Of a DNA stretch of 64,000 nucleotides, positions 17,512 to 25,219 are shown in pieces; position 1 is the first letter of the stretch, and each line of letters starts with the position of its first letter. The notes beneath the pieces are model-generated. The model made no database searches. It had not been told where the DNA came from and saw only the letters and a list, made by a program, of their open reading frames with translations. Source of the DNA: Brevibacillus choshinensis (lineage in GTDB: Bacteria > Bacillota > Bacilli > Brevibacillales > Brevibacillaceae); contig NZ_LJJB01000010.1 of NCBI RefSeq assembly GCF_001420695.1, forward strand, positions 1,855,131-1,919,130. Reading direction: 5' to 3'. The translations under genes were made by a program, and so were the position numbers.

Positions 17512-19206
17512 CAGGAACGAGACGACGTCTTCCACGGTGGACAGAGTCAGGGCGTGGTCGGCTGTGCGTTTTGCCTGTTCCCTTGTGGTAGCGCGTATAC
17601 GCTCTTTTACTTTCGGCATGACCGAGGCGGCGCCACTGAATTCATCCAGTCCCATCCCCAACAGCAACTCTGTCGCTAGAGGATCGCCAGCCATTTCCCC
17701 GCACAACCCGGTCCAAATACCGCCTCGGTGGGAAGCATCGATCACGTGGGAGATCAGGCGCAACACTGCAGGGTGATAGTAGCTGTACAAGTCAGCGATA
17801 TGGGCATTCATACGGTCTACTGCCAAGGTGTATTGCACGAGATCATTCGTACCAATACTGAAGAATTGTACTTCTTTGGCAAAGGCATCGGCTTGGAGGC
17901 ATGCCCCTGGGATTTCCATCATCATACCGATAGCGATGTTTTCATCAAAGGCTACGTCTTCAGCCCGTAGCTCCGTTTTCGTCTGTTCCAGGATGCTCTT
18001 GGCTTCTCGTAATTGCTCCAAATGAGAAATCATCGGGAACATGATCAGCAAGTGACCGTATGCACTGGCACGCAACAGAGCGCGCAGCTGTACGCGGAAC
18101 AACTCAGGACGGGCGAGCGATATACGGATGGCCCGGAAACCGAGAAAAGGATTTTCTTCCTGATCCAGATCGAGAGCAGGCAAGTGCTTGTCGCCACCGA
18201 CATCTAGGGTTCGGATGATGACAGGCTTTTCCCCAAAAGCGATGGCCACTCGTTTGTAGGCCTGGAATTGTTCTTCCTCATCTGGCAGTGTGCTACGGTC
18301 CATAAACAAAAACTCGGAACGGAACAATCCGATGCCTTCTACCCCGGATGCAACGAGTGCATCTGCTTCTTCCGGGACTGCCATGTTCGCCATCAGATGT
18401 ACGCGATGACCATCGAGGGTCTCTGCTGGTAGATCTTTCATGGCTTCGTAGGCTTGGCGCTGAATTTGCTCTAGAGCCGCTTTTTCCTGATAACGGGTCA
18501 GCGCTTCACCATCAGGATCGGGGAAAAGCTCTCCGCTGGTTCCGTCGAGGATCAACATGGTGCCATATTCCACTTCGAAGAGAAGCTGTTCGCCTACGCC
18601 CATCACAGCAGGAATGCCCAGCGATCGGGCCAAAATCGCTGCATGGGAGGTTGCTCCGCCTTTTACCGTAGCGATCCCGCGAACGTGCTGGATCGGTAAT
18701 TGCAACGTTTCAGATGGTGTTACATCCACTGCAACCAGTATGAAAGGCTCTTCAGGGAAGGACACAGACTGCTCATTCCCAGACAGATTGCGAATGATTC
18801 GGCGGCTCACATCGCGGATGTCGTCGGCACGCTCTCGCATGTATGCGTCATCCATGCTTTCAAACAGGGAGATGAATTGATCCGATACTTGTTGTACTGC
18901 CGCGGAGGCACTGAGAAGCTGGCTTTCAATCACGCTGTTCATTTCTCCCGCGAAGGCCGGATCGTCCAAAAAGGCAAGATGGGCAGAAAGGATAGCGGCT
19001 TTTTCCGAGCCAAGCGTATCTTCGGTCTGCTGTCTCAGTTGCTCTAGCTGGTCACGAGCTAACTCGATGCTTTGTGCGAGTCGTGCCTGCTCTGCTTTGA
19101 TGTCGGATGAAGTGATCGCGGTCTCGTGGATGACAGGCTGCTCTTGGGACAATCGGACGATGGGAGCGATCGCGATGCCAGCAGATACGGGTATACCTTT
19201 TAACAT
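17494..19206 (-). CDS. ptsI: PTS enzyme I
   Basis: Phosphoenolpyruvate-protein phosphotransferase: transfers phosphate from PEP to HPr. The 570 residues include the N-terminal HPr-binding helical domain, the phosphorylated histidine in GGATSHAAILARSLGIP, and the PEP-binding barrel with GIGLFRSEFLFMDR, TLDVGGDKHLPAL and FFSIGTNDLVQYTLAVDRMN. The C-terminal CGEMAGDP carries the catalytic cysteine. The ATG at 19206 follows AAGGAAGGACGGTGAG, 33 bases after ptsH. Confidence 0.98.
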   Translation of the reverse strand: MLKGIPVSAGIAIAPIVRLSQEQPVIHETAITSSDIKAEQARLAQSIELARDQLEQLRQQTEDTLGSEKAAILSAHLAFLDDPAFAGEMNSVIESQLLSASAAVQQVSDQFISLFESMDDAYMRERADDIRDVSRRIIRNLSGNEQSVSFPEEPFILVAVDVTPSETLQLPIQHVRGIATVKGGATSHAAILARSLGIPAVMGVGEQLLFEVEYGTMLILDGTSGELFPDPDGEALTRYQEKAALEQIQRQAYEAMKDLPAETLDGHRVHLMANMAVPEEADALVASGVEGIGLFRSEFLFMDRSTLPDEEEQFQAYKRVAIAFGEKPVIIRTLDVGGDKHLPALDLDQEENPFLGFRAIRISLARPELFRVQLRALLRASAYGHLLIMFPMISHLEQLREAKSILEQTKTELRAEDVAFDENIAIGMMMEIPGACLQADAFAKEVQFFSIGTNDLVQYTLAVDRMNAHIADLYSYYHPAVLRLISHVIDASHRGGIWTGLCGEMAGDPLATELLLGMGLDEFSGAASVMPKVKERIRATTREQAKRTADHALTLSTVEDVVSFLNNKAD

Positions 19207-19239
19207 GTGTAACTCACCGTCCTTCCTTTCGCGTGTGAA

Positions 19240-19503
19240 TCAGCTCGCGAATTCTTGATGAAAAAGCTCACGGATTTCAGCCGCGACATGCTCTTCATCC
19301 GAGCCATCGACTTCGATAGTCAAATGGTCCCCTTGGGTGACACCCAGGGTCATGATGCCAAGAATGCTTTTCCCGTCCACCTTTTTCGCACCCTTGTTGA
19401 GCGTGATCTTGGACTGGAACTGCGACGTACGATTGACGAAGAGAGCTGCGGGACGAGCATGCAGCCCGCCCTCGACTGTAACGGTTACTTCAAATTGAAT
19501 CAT
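19240..19503 (-). CDS. ptsH: Phosphocarrier protein HPr
   Basis: An 87-residue carrier that accepts phosphate from enzyme I at His15 (GLHARPAALFV) and passes it to EIIA domains. It also carries the regulatory serine in KSILGIMTLG, the HPr kinase site through which it becomes the CcpA co-repressor. This fits the cre site found upstream of nagE. ATG 19503 has a GGAGGT Shine-Dalgarno, 22 bases after crr. Confidence 0.97.
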   Translation of the reverse strand: MIQFEVTVTVEGGLHARPAALFVNRTSQFQSKITLNKGAKKVDGKSILGIMTLGVTQGDHLTIEVDGSDEEHVAAEIRELFHQEFAS

Positions 19504-19525
19504 CAGGGACCTCCTGCTTGGTTGG

Positions 19526-20020
19526 CTATTTTAAAACGACGGTCATAAGTGGCTCTTGGCCTGCTTGCACATTGGCTTTGGCCACCACGTTCTTTTCCGC
19601 TACGACATCGCCGTTGGTAATCACAATAGGAGTAACGATCGGGCAACCGGATTCTTGCAGCGTGGCAAGATCAAACTGGATGAGCTTGTCACCGGCTTTG
19701 ACTTGATCACCGACAGCTACAAAAGGAGTGAAGCCCTGTCCTTTCAATTTGACGGTATCAATCCCGATGTGCATGAGGATCTCCAGACCGGTATCACTAG
19801 TCAAACCAATAGCATGATGAGTGGGAAACAGGTGCGTCACTTTGGCATCCATCGGAGAGAGCAGGAGTCCCTCAGTTGGCTGAATCGCTACTCCATCACC
19901 CACGACATTTTGAGCAAAGACTGGATCTGGCACCTCAGATAGTGGCACGATCGTACCAGTCAGAGGGGCAAGGAAAGTGATTTCTTGTTGTTTTTTACGG
20001 GAAAACAAACTGCGTAGCAT
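19526..20020 (-). CDS. crr: PTS glucose-type EIIA component
   Basis: A 164-residue soluble EIIA of the glucose superfamily. It receives phosphate from HPr and passes it to the EIIB of a permease, most plausibly the linked nagE product, which lacks its own EIIA. Motifs: FLAPLTGTIVPLSEVPDPVFA, the two active-site histidines in HLFPTHHAIGL and EILMHIGIDTVKLKGQGF. I start at ATG 20020 (AAGGAGGAAC Shine-Dalgarno); the longer frame to 20071 runs through the upstream hairpin. It is preceded by its own RAT/terminator element. Confidence 0.95.
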   Translation of the reverse strand: MLRSLFSRKKQQEITFLAPLTGTIVPLSEVPDPVFAQNVVGDGVAIQPTEGLLLSPMDAKVTHLFPTHHAIGLTSDTGLEILMHIGIDTVKLKGQGFTPFVAVGDQVKAGDKLIQFDLATLQESGCPIVTPIVITNGDVVAEKNVVAKANVQAGQEPLMTVVLK

Positions 20021-20050
20021 AAGTTCCTCCTTTTGCGTTGAACGAAAATA

Positions 20051-20134
20051 GGCATGAGCAGGTAAAGACACACGACATACTTACTATGTCCGTATGTTCT
20101 CACCGCTCATGCCTAGTCGAACTAGTAACACGCA
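20051..20134 (-). promoter_or_regulatory. RAT antiterminator site and terminator between glcT and crr
   Basis: On the minus strand, GTGTTACTAGTTCGACTAGGC (within 20104-20134) matches the ribonucleic antiterminator (RAT) layout of BglG/LicT/GlcT regulators. Its 3' end overlaps a GGCATGAGC arm (20105-20113) that pairs with GCTCATGCC (20051-20059), followed by TATTTTCG. Binding of the antiterminator would stop terminator formation. It closely resembles the element before glcT. Confidence 0.8.
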
Positions 20135-20149
20135 GGATTTCATATTGAT

Positions 20150-21004
20150 TTATTGTTGTAACAAACGAAAGACATGCATGGCCATATAGCCGATTTCGTC
20201 TTCAGGTACCGTCACTTCCAGACGAGACGAAATGTAGTCGGCAAGCTCAGAGGCCAGCTCGTAAGCTTCCGGGATCGTCGTTTTTACCCGATCCAGTAGA
20301 GGATTTTGAATAGATTTTTGCTGACGGATACGATCTACAGCAAATCGCAAATGAGTGATCAGACGAACGTAATCGACAGTACTTCGTTCGATGGTTTTGC
20401 CTGTTCGTTGCTCAATGATCGTGACCAATTCACTGATGATGTTGGCGAACTGGACAGCTTTGTTGACCGGTGTATAACTGATTGCGGAGTGTATATGCAG
20501 GGCCAGAAAGCCAATCTCGCTTTCAGGGATATCCAACGAAAACGCCTTTTTGATCATGTCCGCTGCCCGTTTCGCCAGCGCGTACTCTTTTGCATACAGC
20601 GACTGCACTTCAAACAAAAACGGATTGACGATCTCCATGCCATTCTTTAGTCGATAAATGGCAAACTGGATATGGTCAGGTAAGGCAACGTGCACATGCT
20701 CGTTTAATTGCGGGGTGATCTCGATAGCGATCAACGCAATGATTTCCTCCGCAATACCTACGACAGCGGGATCCACTTGGCTGAGAATGGTCTGATACTG
20801 CTTTTGATGACTCTCACTTTCCAATCGGAAGCGCTTCTCCACACGAGGATCAAGGGCAGGGATGGTGTTCCCGGGCTTTGCGCCAAATCCAATGCCTTTT
20901 CCGAACAGCACGATCTCCTGCTGGGAGTCAGGCTCTTCGACGAGTACGACGTTGTGGTTCAACACGCGAGTGATCGCATACACTTTTTCCTGTTCTCGGG
21001 ACAA
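20150..21004 (-). CDS. glcT: BglG/GlcT-family transcriptional antiterminator
   Basis: A 284-residue RNA-binding regulator controlled by PTS phosphorylation. The N-terminal 60 residues are the co-antiterminator RNA-binding domain (ITRVLNHNVVLVEE, VLFGKGIGFGAKPGN). Two PRD domains follow, each with the expected histidines (EHVHVALPDHIQFA; IGFLALHIHSAI; THLRFAVDR; IGYMAMHVFRL). The start is TTG 21004 after AAAGGTGGTGG. RAT/terminator elements lie before both this gene and crr, so it probably activates its own expression and the rest of the locus when sugar is transported. GlcT- and LicT-type members cannot be separated by eye. Confidence 0.92.
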   Translation of the reverse strand: MSREQEKVYAITRVLNHNVVLVEEPDSQQEIVLFGKGIGFGAKPGNTIPALDPRVEKRFRLESESHQKQYQTILSQVDPAVVGIAEEIIALIAIEITPQLNEHVHVALPDHIQFAIYRLKNGMEIVNPFLFEVQSLYAKEYALAKRAADMIKKAFSLDIPESEIGFLALHIHSAISYTPVNKAVQFANIISELVTIIEQRTGKTIERSTVDYVRLITHLRFAVDRIRQQKSIQNPLLDRVKTTIPEAYELASELADYISSRLEVTVPEDEIGYMAMHVFRLLQQ

Positions 21005-21040
21005 CCAATTCCACCACCTTTAGAACCAAACGCGGTTACT

Positions 21041-21120
21041 TTACAAAAAAGAGCCGAAAAAACCTTTTTAGCACATAAAAAGATCTTCTCGGCTCATGCC
21101 TGCATAACCAGTAACACGCC
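21041..21120 (-). promoter_or_regulatory. RAT antiterminator site and terminator upstream of glcT
   Basis: On the minus strand a 30-base RAT occupies 21091-21120 (begins GGCGTGTTACTGG, ends GCAGGCATGAGCC). It overlaps the first arm of a terminator: GAGCCGA (21094-21088) pairs with TCGGCTC (21057-21051), followed by TTTTTTGTAA. The start of transcription would be about 20 bases before the RAT. Confidence 0.88.
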
Positions 21121-21123
21121 TGT

Positions 21124-21390
21124 GTGAAAACGCTTCAATTGATTTATATCTTAGCTTACGATTTTCCGGTTGTCAATCACCCTGTACAAAGGGAAATTGC
21201 GGCTTTTATTGACAGGGAAGAGGGGAAGGTAGAAGTAAAATCGTGGAAAAATATACCTTTTTTACAGAAGGTGATGACATATGATTATCTCTATTTTGTG
21301 AGGAAGGAAGAAGATTTCTTGGCTGTTGAAATTACGTGGCTCTTCGGAACTGTACACACGGGCAGGAGTCCGCGAATGATTCACGAATAA
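21124..21390 (+). CDS. Doubtful ORF over the glcT promoter
   Basis: An 88-codon GTG-started frame without a ribosome site at its start. It lies opposite the glcT promoter and leader, and the base composition is locally A/T-rich. A shorter version could begin further in. No recognisable domain. I think it is probably not a gene. Confidence 0.15.
   Translation: MKTLQLIYILAYDFPVVNHPVQREIAAFIDREEGKVEVKSWKNIPFLQKVMTYDYLYFVRKEEDFLAVEITWLFGTVHTGRSPRMIHE
21148..21176 (-). promoter_or_regulatory. Promoter of the glcT-PTS locus
   Basis: On the minus strand: consensus TTGACA (21171-21176), 17 bases, TAAGAT (21148-21153). Confidence 0.85.
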
Positions 21391-21430
21391 CAACAAACAA
21401 ACTGACGGATCGGTAAGAGCATCCGCCAGC
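21388..21430 (-). terminator. Terminator of the YkuK-like gene
   Basis: On the minus strand CTGGCGGAT and ATCCGTCAG arms followed by TTTGTTTGTTG. Confidence 0.85.
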
Positions 21431-21438
21431 TTGTTCGG

Positions 21439-21936
21439 TCATTTCGTGAATTTGTCTGCAATCGTGGAAGCACAGAACGAATTCGGCTTGATTTCAGCCG
21501 GAAAATGATTGGTCTCTGCTAAGCTTAGCAAGGACTGGATAAACTTACGAGTAGGGCCGTTCATCCCGATGTCAAAATGCAGACGGATCGGCGTATCGTG
21601 CTGGCGGTCGCGAAGATACTGACGCACCTCCGTAGCGAGACCGACTGCGTACATAGCCTCCTGAAAAATACGCTGCTGCAGTGATGAATAACGCCGCTCC
21701 TGAAATTTGTGATAAAAGAAGGTGCCTCCGTGGCCAGGACGAATCACAGTAATGACCAGGGCAAAAAACGTTCCGCGGCTTTTTAGCTGTGAATCGGCTC
21801 CTACGATAATCTCAAACGGACCTGTCATTGACGAGATGGTTTGCTCGATGTGGGAGAACACATCCTCCTTGGCAAGCAGCCCTTTAGTCGGACTGTGAAA
21901 GCAATCAAACAGAGTATTTGCAGAGGTTAAGCCCAC
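21439..21936 (-). CDS. YkuK-like (DUF458) RNase H-fold protein
   Basis: A 165-residue cytoplasmic protein matching my recollection of the DUF458/YkuK family, which is placed in the RNase H-like superfamily. The acidic residue in IIVGADSQLKSRGTFFALVITVI and the later HFDIGMNGPTRKFIQSLL region are consistent with an RNase H-like first strand and active site. Role in the cell unknown. The GTG at 21936 follows GGAGGG (minus strand); an ATG a few bases upstream runs straight into a stop. Confidence 0.75.
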   Translation of the reverse strand: MGLTSANTLFDCFHSPTKGLLAKEDVFSHIEQTISSMTGPFEIIVGADSQLKSRGTFFALVITVIRPGHGGTFFYHKFQERRYSSLQQRIFQEAMYAVGLATEVRQYLRDRQHDTPIRLHFDIGMNGPTRKFIQSLLSLAETNHFPAEIKPNSFCASTIADKFTK

Positions 21937-22160
21937 TCACATCCCTCCAGATAGAGGCAACTATAGTTTCCATACATGATCCGTACATCATTAATGTATG
22001 TAATCTCGCAGAGAGTATGTGAACAGGTAGGGACAAAAAACGTAACTAATCAATCATGTAGCGGAGTATTAGCATGAGAAAGTAGTTTGTCCAAAGCGAT
22101 AATTCATGTGATGGATCAAAGGTGATTTTATGAAATAGTCGTACATAGGAAGAAAAACGA

Positions 22161-22186
22161 TAATAAGAACATTGTTCTTTATTATA
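22161..22186. promoter_or_regulatory. Palindrome upstream of the nitroreductase gene
   Basis: AAGAAC-ATT-GTTCTT (22165-22179) is perfect and extends, with one extra T, into flanking TAATA/TATTAT arms. It lies about 60 bases before the nitroreductase start and next to a TATAAAAT that could be a -10. The rest of the 304-base gap 21937-22240 shows nothing else that I recognise. Confidence 0.5.
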
Positions 22187-22240
22187 AAATGGGGTTCATA
22201 TCCCTGATAAACCTTAACGAATTGCAGGAGGCTTACACAC

Positions 22241-23325
<1,085 letters not shown>

Positions 23326-23339
23326 TTTTTGCAGCATAC

Positions 23340-23390
23340 AAACAAACCGCCCGGAAATAGCGTGGTGCTATCGGGCGGTTTGTGATTTTA
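23340..23390. terminator. Bidirectional terminator between tadA and rsuA
   Basis: ACAAACCGCCCG (23342-23353) and CGGGCGGTTTGT (23372-23383) form a 12-pair stem, with an additional ATAGC/GCTAT pair in the loop. It separates convergent genes. Confidence 0.88.
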
Positions 23391-23404
23391 TTCTGAAGTT
23401 ATTT

Positions 23405-24121
23405 TTATCTATGGTTTTGAAGCATGTCCAGCTCTTCTTCGGTCAATTCGCGATATTCACCAGGCTTGAGGTCTGTGTCCAGATGGAGAGGGCCCATACG
23501 TATACGCTGTAAATACGTCACGTGAAGGTCAAAAGCGGCAAACATGCGTTTTACCTGATGGAACTTCCCTTCCATAATGGTGACGCGAATCTCAGAGGTG
23601 TCACCGGAAGAGAGGATTTCTAGCTTGGCAGGTAGGGTTGTGAAGTCCTCGAGTTCTACCCCTTTGGCAAATTCCTGAACATGGTGTTCCGTGACCCGGC
23701 CATCAATTCGAGCAAAGTATTCCTTGTCGACTTTCTTCTTTGGAGAAAGCAGGCTGTGGGACAGCTGTCCGTCGTTCGTCAACAGCAGGAGTCCTTCGGT
23801 GTCGATATCGAGCCGTCCTACGGGATGTACTTTAATCGCCCATTCATAAGGCAAGAGATCCACGACAGTCTCGTGCACATTGTCTTCTGTCGCTGATACA
23901 ACTCCAGGTGGCTTGTTCATCAGGACATAGACCCAACGCTTGAAGTTCAGTGGTTCTCCGTCCACCACGATGTCCTGTTCGTCTGCCACGACATGCATGC
24001 CGGGATCTGTAGCGACGATGCCCTCGACTACGACCAACCCCTGTTTGACCAGGACCTTCACTTCCTTGCGCGTGCCCAGTCCCATATTGGCTAGTACTTT
24101 ATCCAAACGTTCACGTTTCAT
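23405..24121 (-). CDS. rsuA: 16S rRNA pseudouridine synthase (RsuA family)
   Basis: A 238-residue enzyme. An N-terminal S4 RNA-binding domain (RLDKVLANMGLGTRKEVKVLVKQGLVVVEG) is followed by the catalytic domain with VLMNKPPGVVSAT and the active aspartate in VGRLDIDTEGLLLLTNDG. It continues with KVDKEYFARIDG and EGKFHQVKRMFAAFDLHVTYLQRIRMG. This layout fits RsuA/RluB/RluE; the small size and RLDIDTEGLLL favour RsuA (16S position 516). Start ATG 24121 has only a modest GAGGAAC. Confidence 0.9.
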   Translation of the reverse strand: MKRERLDKVLANMGLGTRKEVKVLVKQGLVVVEGIVATDPGMHVVADEQDIVVDGEPLNFKRWVYVLMNKPPGVVSATEDNVHETVVDLLPYEWAIKVHPVGRLDIDTEGLLLLTNDGQLSHSLLSPKKKVDKEYFARIDGRVTEHHVQEFAKGVELEDFTTLPAKLEILSSGDTSEIRVTIMEGKFHQVKRMFAAFDLHVTYLQRIRMGPLHLDTDLKPGEYRELTEEELDMLQNHR

Positions 24122-24240
24122 GTATGTTCCTCACTTTTCTTCTTCTATATAAAACAAAACGGTCCAACCCGTTTTGGTATATGGTTATTAGTTTGGCCTA
24201 ATGCAGCTCGCAAATCAAGAGGAACACAGAGGATTGAGTC

Positions 24241-24269
24241 TTGCAATTTTGTCATGTATTTGCTATAGT
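24241..24269 (+). promoter_or_regulatory. Promoter of tRNA-Ser
   Basis: TTGCAA, 17 bases, TATAGT, ending 30 bases before the tRNA. Confidence 0.75.
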
Positions 24270-24299
24270 TAGTAATGTTTCTGACCAAACATTTATCAT

Positions 24300-24388
24300 G
24301 GAGAGATACCCAAGTGGTCATAAGGGGACGCACTCGAAATGCGTTAGGCGTCGTGAGGCGTGCGTGGGTTCGAATCCCACTCTCTCCG
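24300..24388 (+). tRNA. tRNA-Ser (CGA)
   Basis: An 89-base class II tRNA. Acceptor GGAGAGA pairs with TCTCTCC, the discriminator is G, the anticodon loop is CTCGAAA (anticodon CGA, reading TCG), a long variable arm follows (AGGCGTCGTGAGGCGT region), and the T loop is TTCGAAT. CCA is not encoded. It has its own promoter and terminator. Confidence 0.95.
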
Positions 24389-24395
24389 CTTACAG

Positions 24396-24445
24396 AAAAA
24401 GCATGATTTTGCCTTAGTGGCAGAGTTGTGCTTTTTTTATTTTTC
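24396..24445 (+). terminator. Terminator of tRNA-Ser
   Basis: AAAAGCA and TGTGCTTTT arms with an inner GCC/GGC pair, followed by TTTTTTTATTTTTC. Confidence 0.75.
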
Positions 24446-24450
24446 CCATC

Positions 24451-24499
24451 AAAATAACAAAACAAGCTGCCATCGCGATATTTCTCGATGACAGCTTGT
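24451..24499 (-). terminator. Terminator of the 35-codon gene
   Basis: On the minus strand ACAAGCTGTCATCG (24499-24486) and CGATGGCAGCTTGT (24475-24462) form a 14-pair stem followed by TTTGTTATTTT. It starts 16 bases after the small gene's stop. Confidence 0.88.
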
Positions 24500-24515
24500 C
24501 TTTTTTAAGCTCTGA

Positions 24516-24623
24516 TTATTTCGCAGGAGTGGCTGCGATTCTCAGTTGTTCGTTTTGTTTCAGCAGATTGGAGAAAGTAAAGGGCTTGCGATCCTTCTTA
24601 AAACTAGGCAACATAGGTACCAT
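24516..24623 (-). CDS. 35-residue basic peptide, candidate exported or modified peptide
   Basis: A 35-codon gene too short for usual ORF calls but fully equipped. A promoter overlaps the end of the upstream GNAT gene, AAAGGAGCG lies seven bases before ATG 24623, and a strong terminator follows. The product begins MVPMLPSFKKDRKPFTF, continues NLLKQNEQLRI and ends AATPAK. It is basic, with lysines at both ends, no cysteine and no signal peptide. It is immediately downstream of two GNAT-like proteins and a peptidase-less ABC exporter in the same direction, so it may be the substrate of that system. That role is inference. I do not recognise a family. Confidence 0.75.
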   Translation of the reverse strand: MVPMLPSFKKDRKPFTFSNLLKQNEQLRIAATPAK

Positions 24624-24642
24624 GTCTATCGCTCCTTTCGCA

Positions 24643-24689
24643 AATGTTATTTTATGTAAATCATAACATTGGGGTGAAAAAATAGTCAA
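24643..24689 (-). promoter_or_regulatory. Promoter and operator-like repeat of the 35-codon gene
   Basis: On the minus strand TTGACT (24684-24689, overlapping the GNAT stop codon), 18 bases, TATGAT (24660-24665). An inverted repeat AATGTTAT-N12-ATAACATT (24643-24650 and 24663-24670) straddles the -10 and the start of transcription. Confidence 0.65.
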
Positions 24690-25207
24690 TTAGACATATT
24701 CGCTCGATTCAAATAAGACAGAAGTAACTGAAATTCGGTAGAAAAGATATTTTCAATGCCGTTGTACCCTTCTCGCTTGCCGATCGGTTGCGCAAATTTA
24801 GCATACAATCGATTTAAATAAGCATTTTCTTCTAGTGCGCAAAACTGAAAGAGTTTGATGGCCTGACTCTCCTCGGCGATCTGATTGACCAAGTAACGAA
24901 ATCCCTGTAGGAAAATGCGACTGCTTCGAAATTGCTCTGCGATAATGACCGAATTCACAAAAGCAATCTCACCAGTAGAGTCATCTTGATAATCGGCGTT
25001 GTAATAATGGTAATGGACCCACCCAATCATGTTATCCAAGTGATCTTCTACCAGGATAATCCGGGAGTTTTGGATCGTTTCCAGAATGTGAACCAATGTG
25101 TCGTTCAAGGAAAATTGCGAATGGAACTCTTTTCGGTGGCGGATAAAGTATAGGGCGAATTGTGCGTAATCTTCATCGCTCACACATCGTCTGAATTTAC
25201 CTATCAT
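24686..25207 (-). CDS. GNAT-like protein, paralogue of the one at 27401
   Basis: A 173-residue protein with a GNAT acetyltransferase-like layout: a central strand-turn-helix (EIAFVNSVIIAEQFRSSRIFLQGFRYLVNQI) where acyl-CoA binding would occur, and a C-terminal KLFQFCALEENAYLNRLYAKF. It aligns by eye with the protein at 27401: both have DYQD about 40% along, a YR/FRSS-FL helix, K-x-x-x-F-x-A and L-x-x-K-x-A. ATG 25207 lies at good distance from AGGAGTGA; ATG 25213 is too close. Possibly an acyltransferase acting on the small peptide or on a shared substrate; not demonstrated. Confidence 0.7.
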   Translation of the reverse strand: MIGKFRRCVSDEDYAQFALYFIRHRKEFHSQFSLNDTLVHILETIQNSRIILVEDHLDNMIGWVHYHYYNADYQDDSTGEIAFVNSVIIAEQFRSSRIFLQGFRYLVNQIAEESQAIKLFQFCALEENAYLNRLYAKFAQPIGKREGYNGIENIFSTEFQLLLSYLNRANMSN

Positions 25208-25219
25208 CAGCATTCACTC

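Noticed and set aside
22165-22179. Possible LexA/DinR box
   Set aside because: The Bacillus box needs GAAC-N4-GTTC; this palindrome has only three bases between the half-sites.
24145-24465. Minus-strand frame containing a GESGIRTHARLTTPNA-like segment
   Set aside because: Translated shadow of tRNA-Ser (24300-24388).
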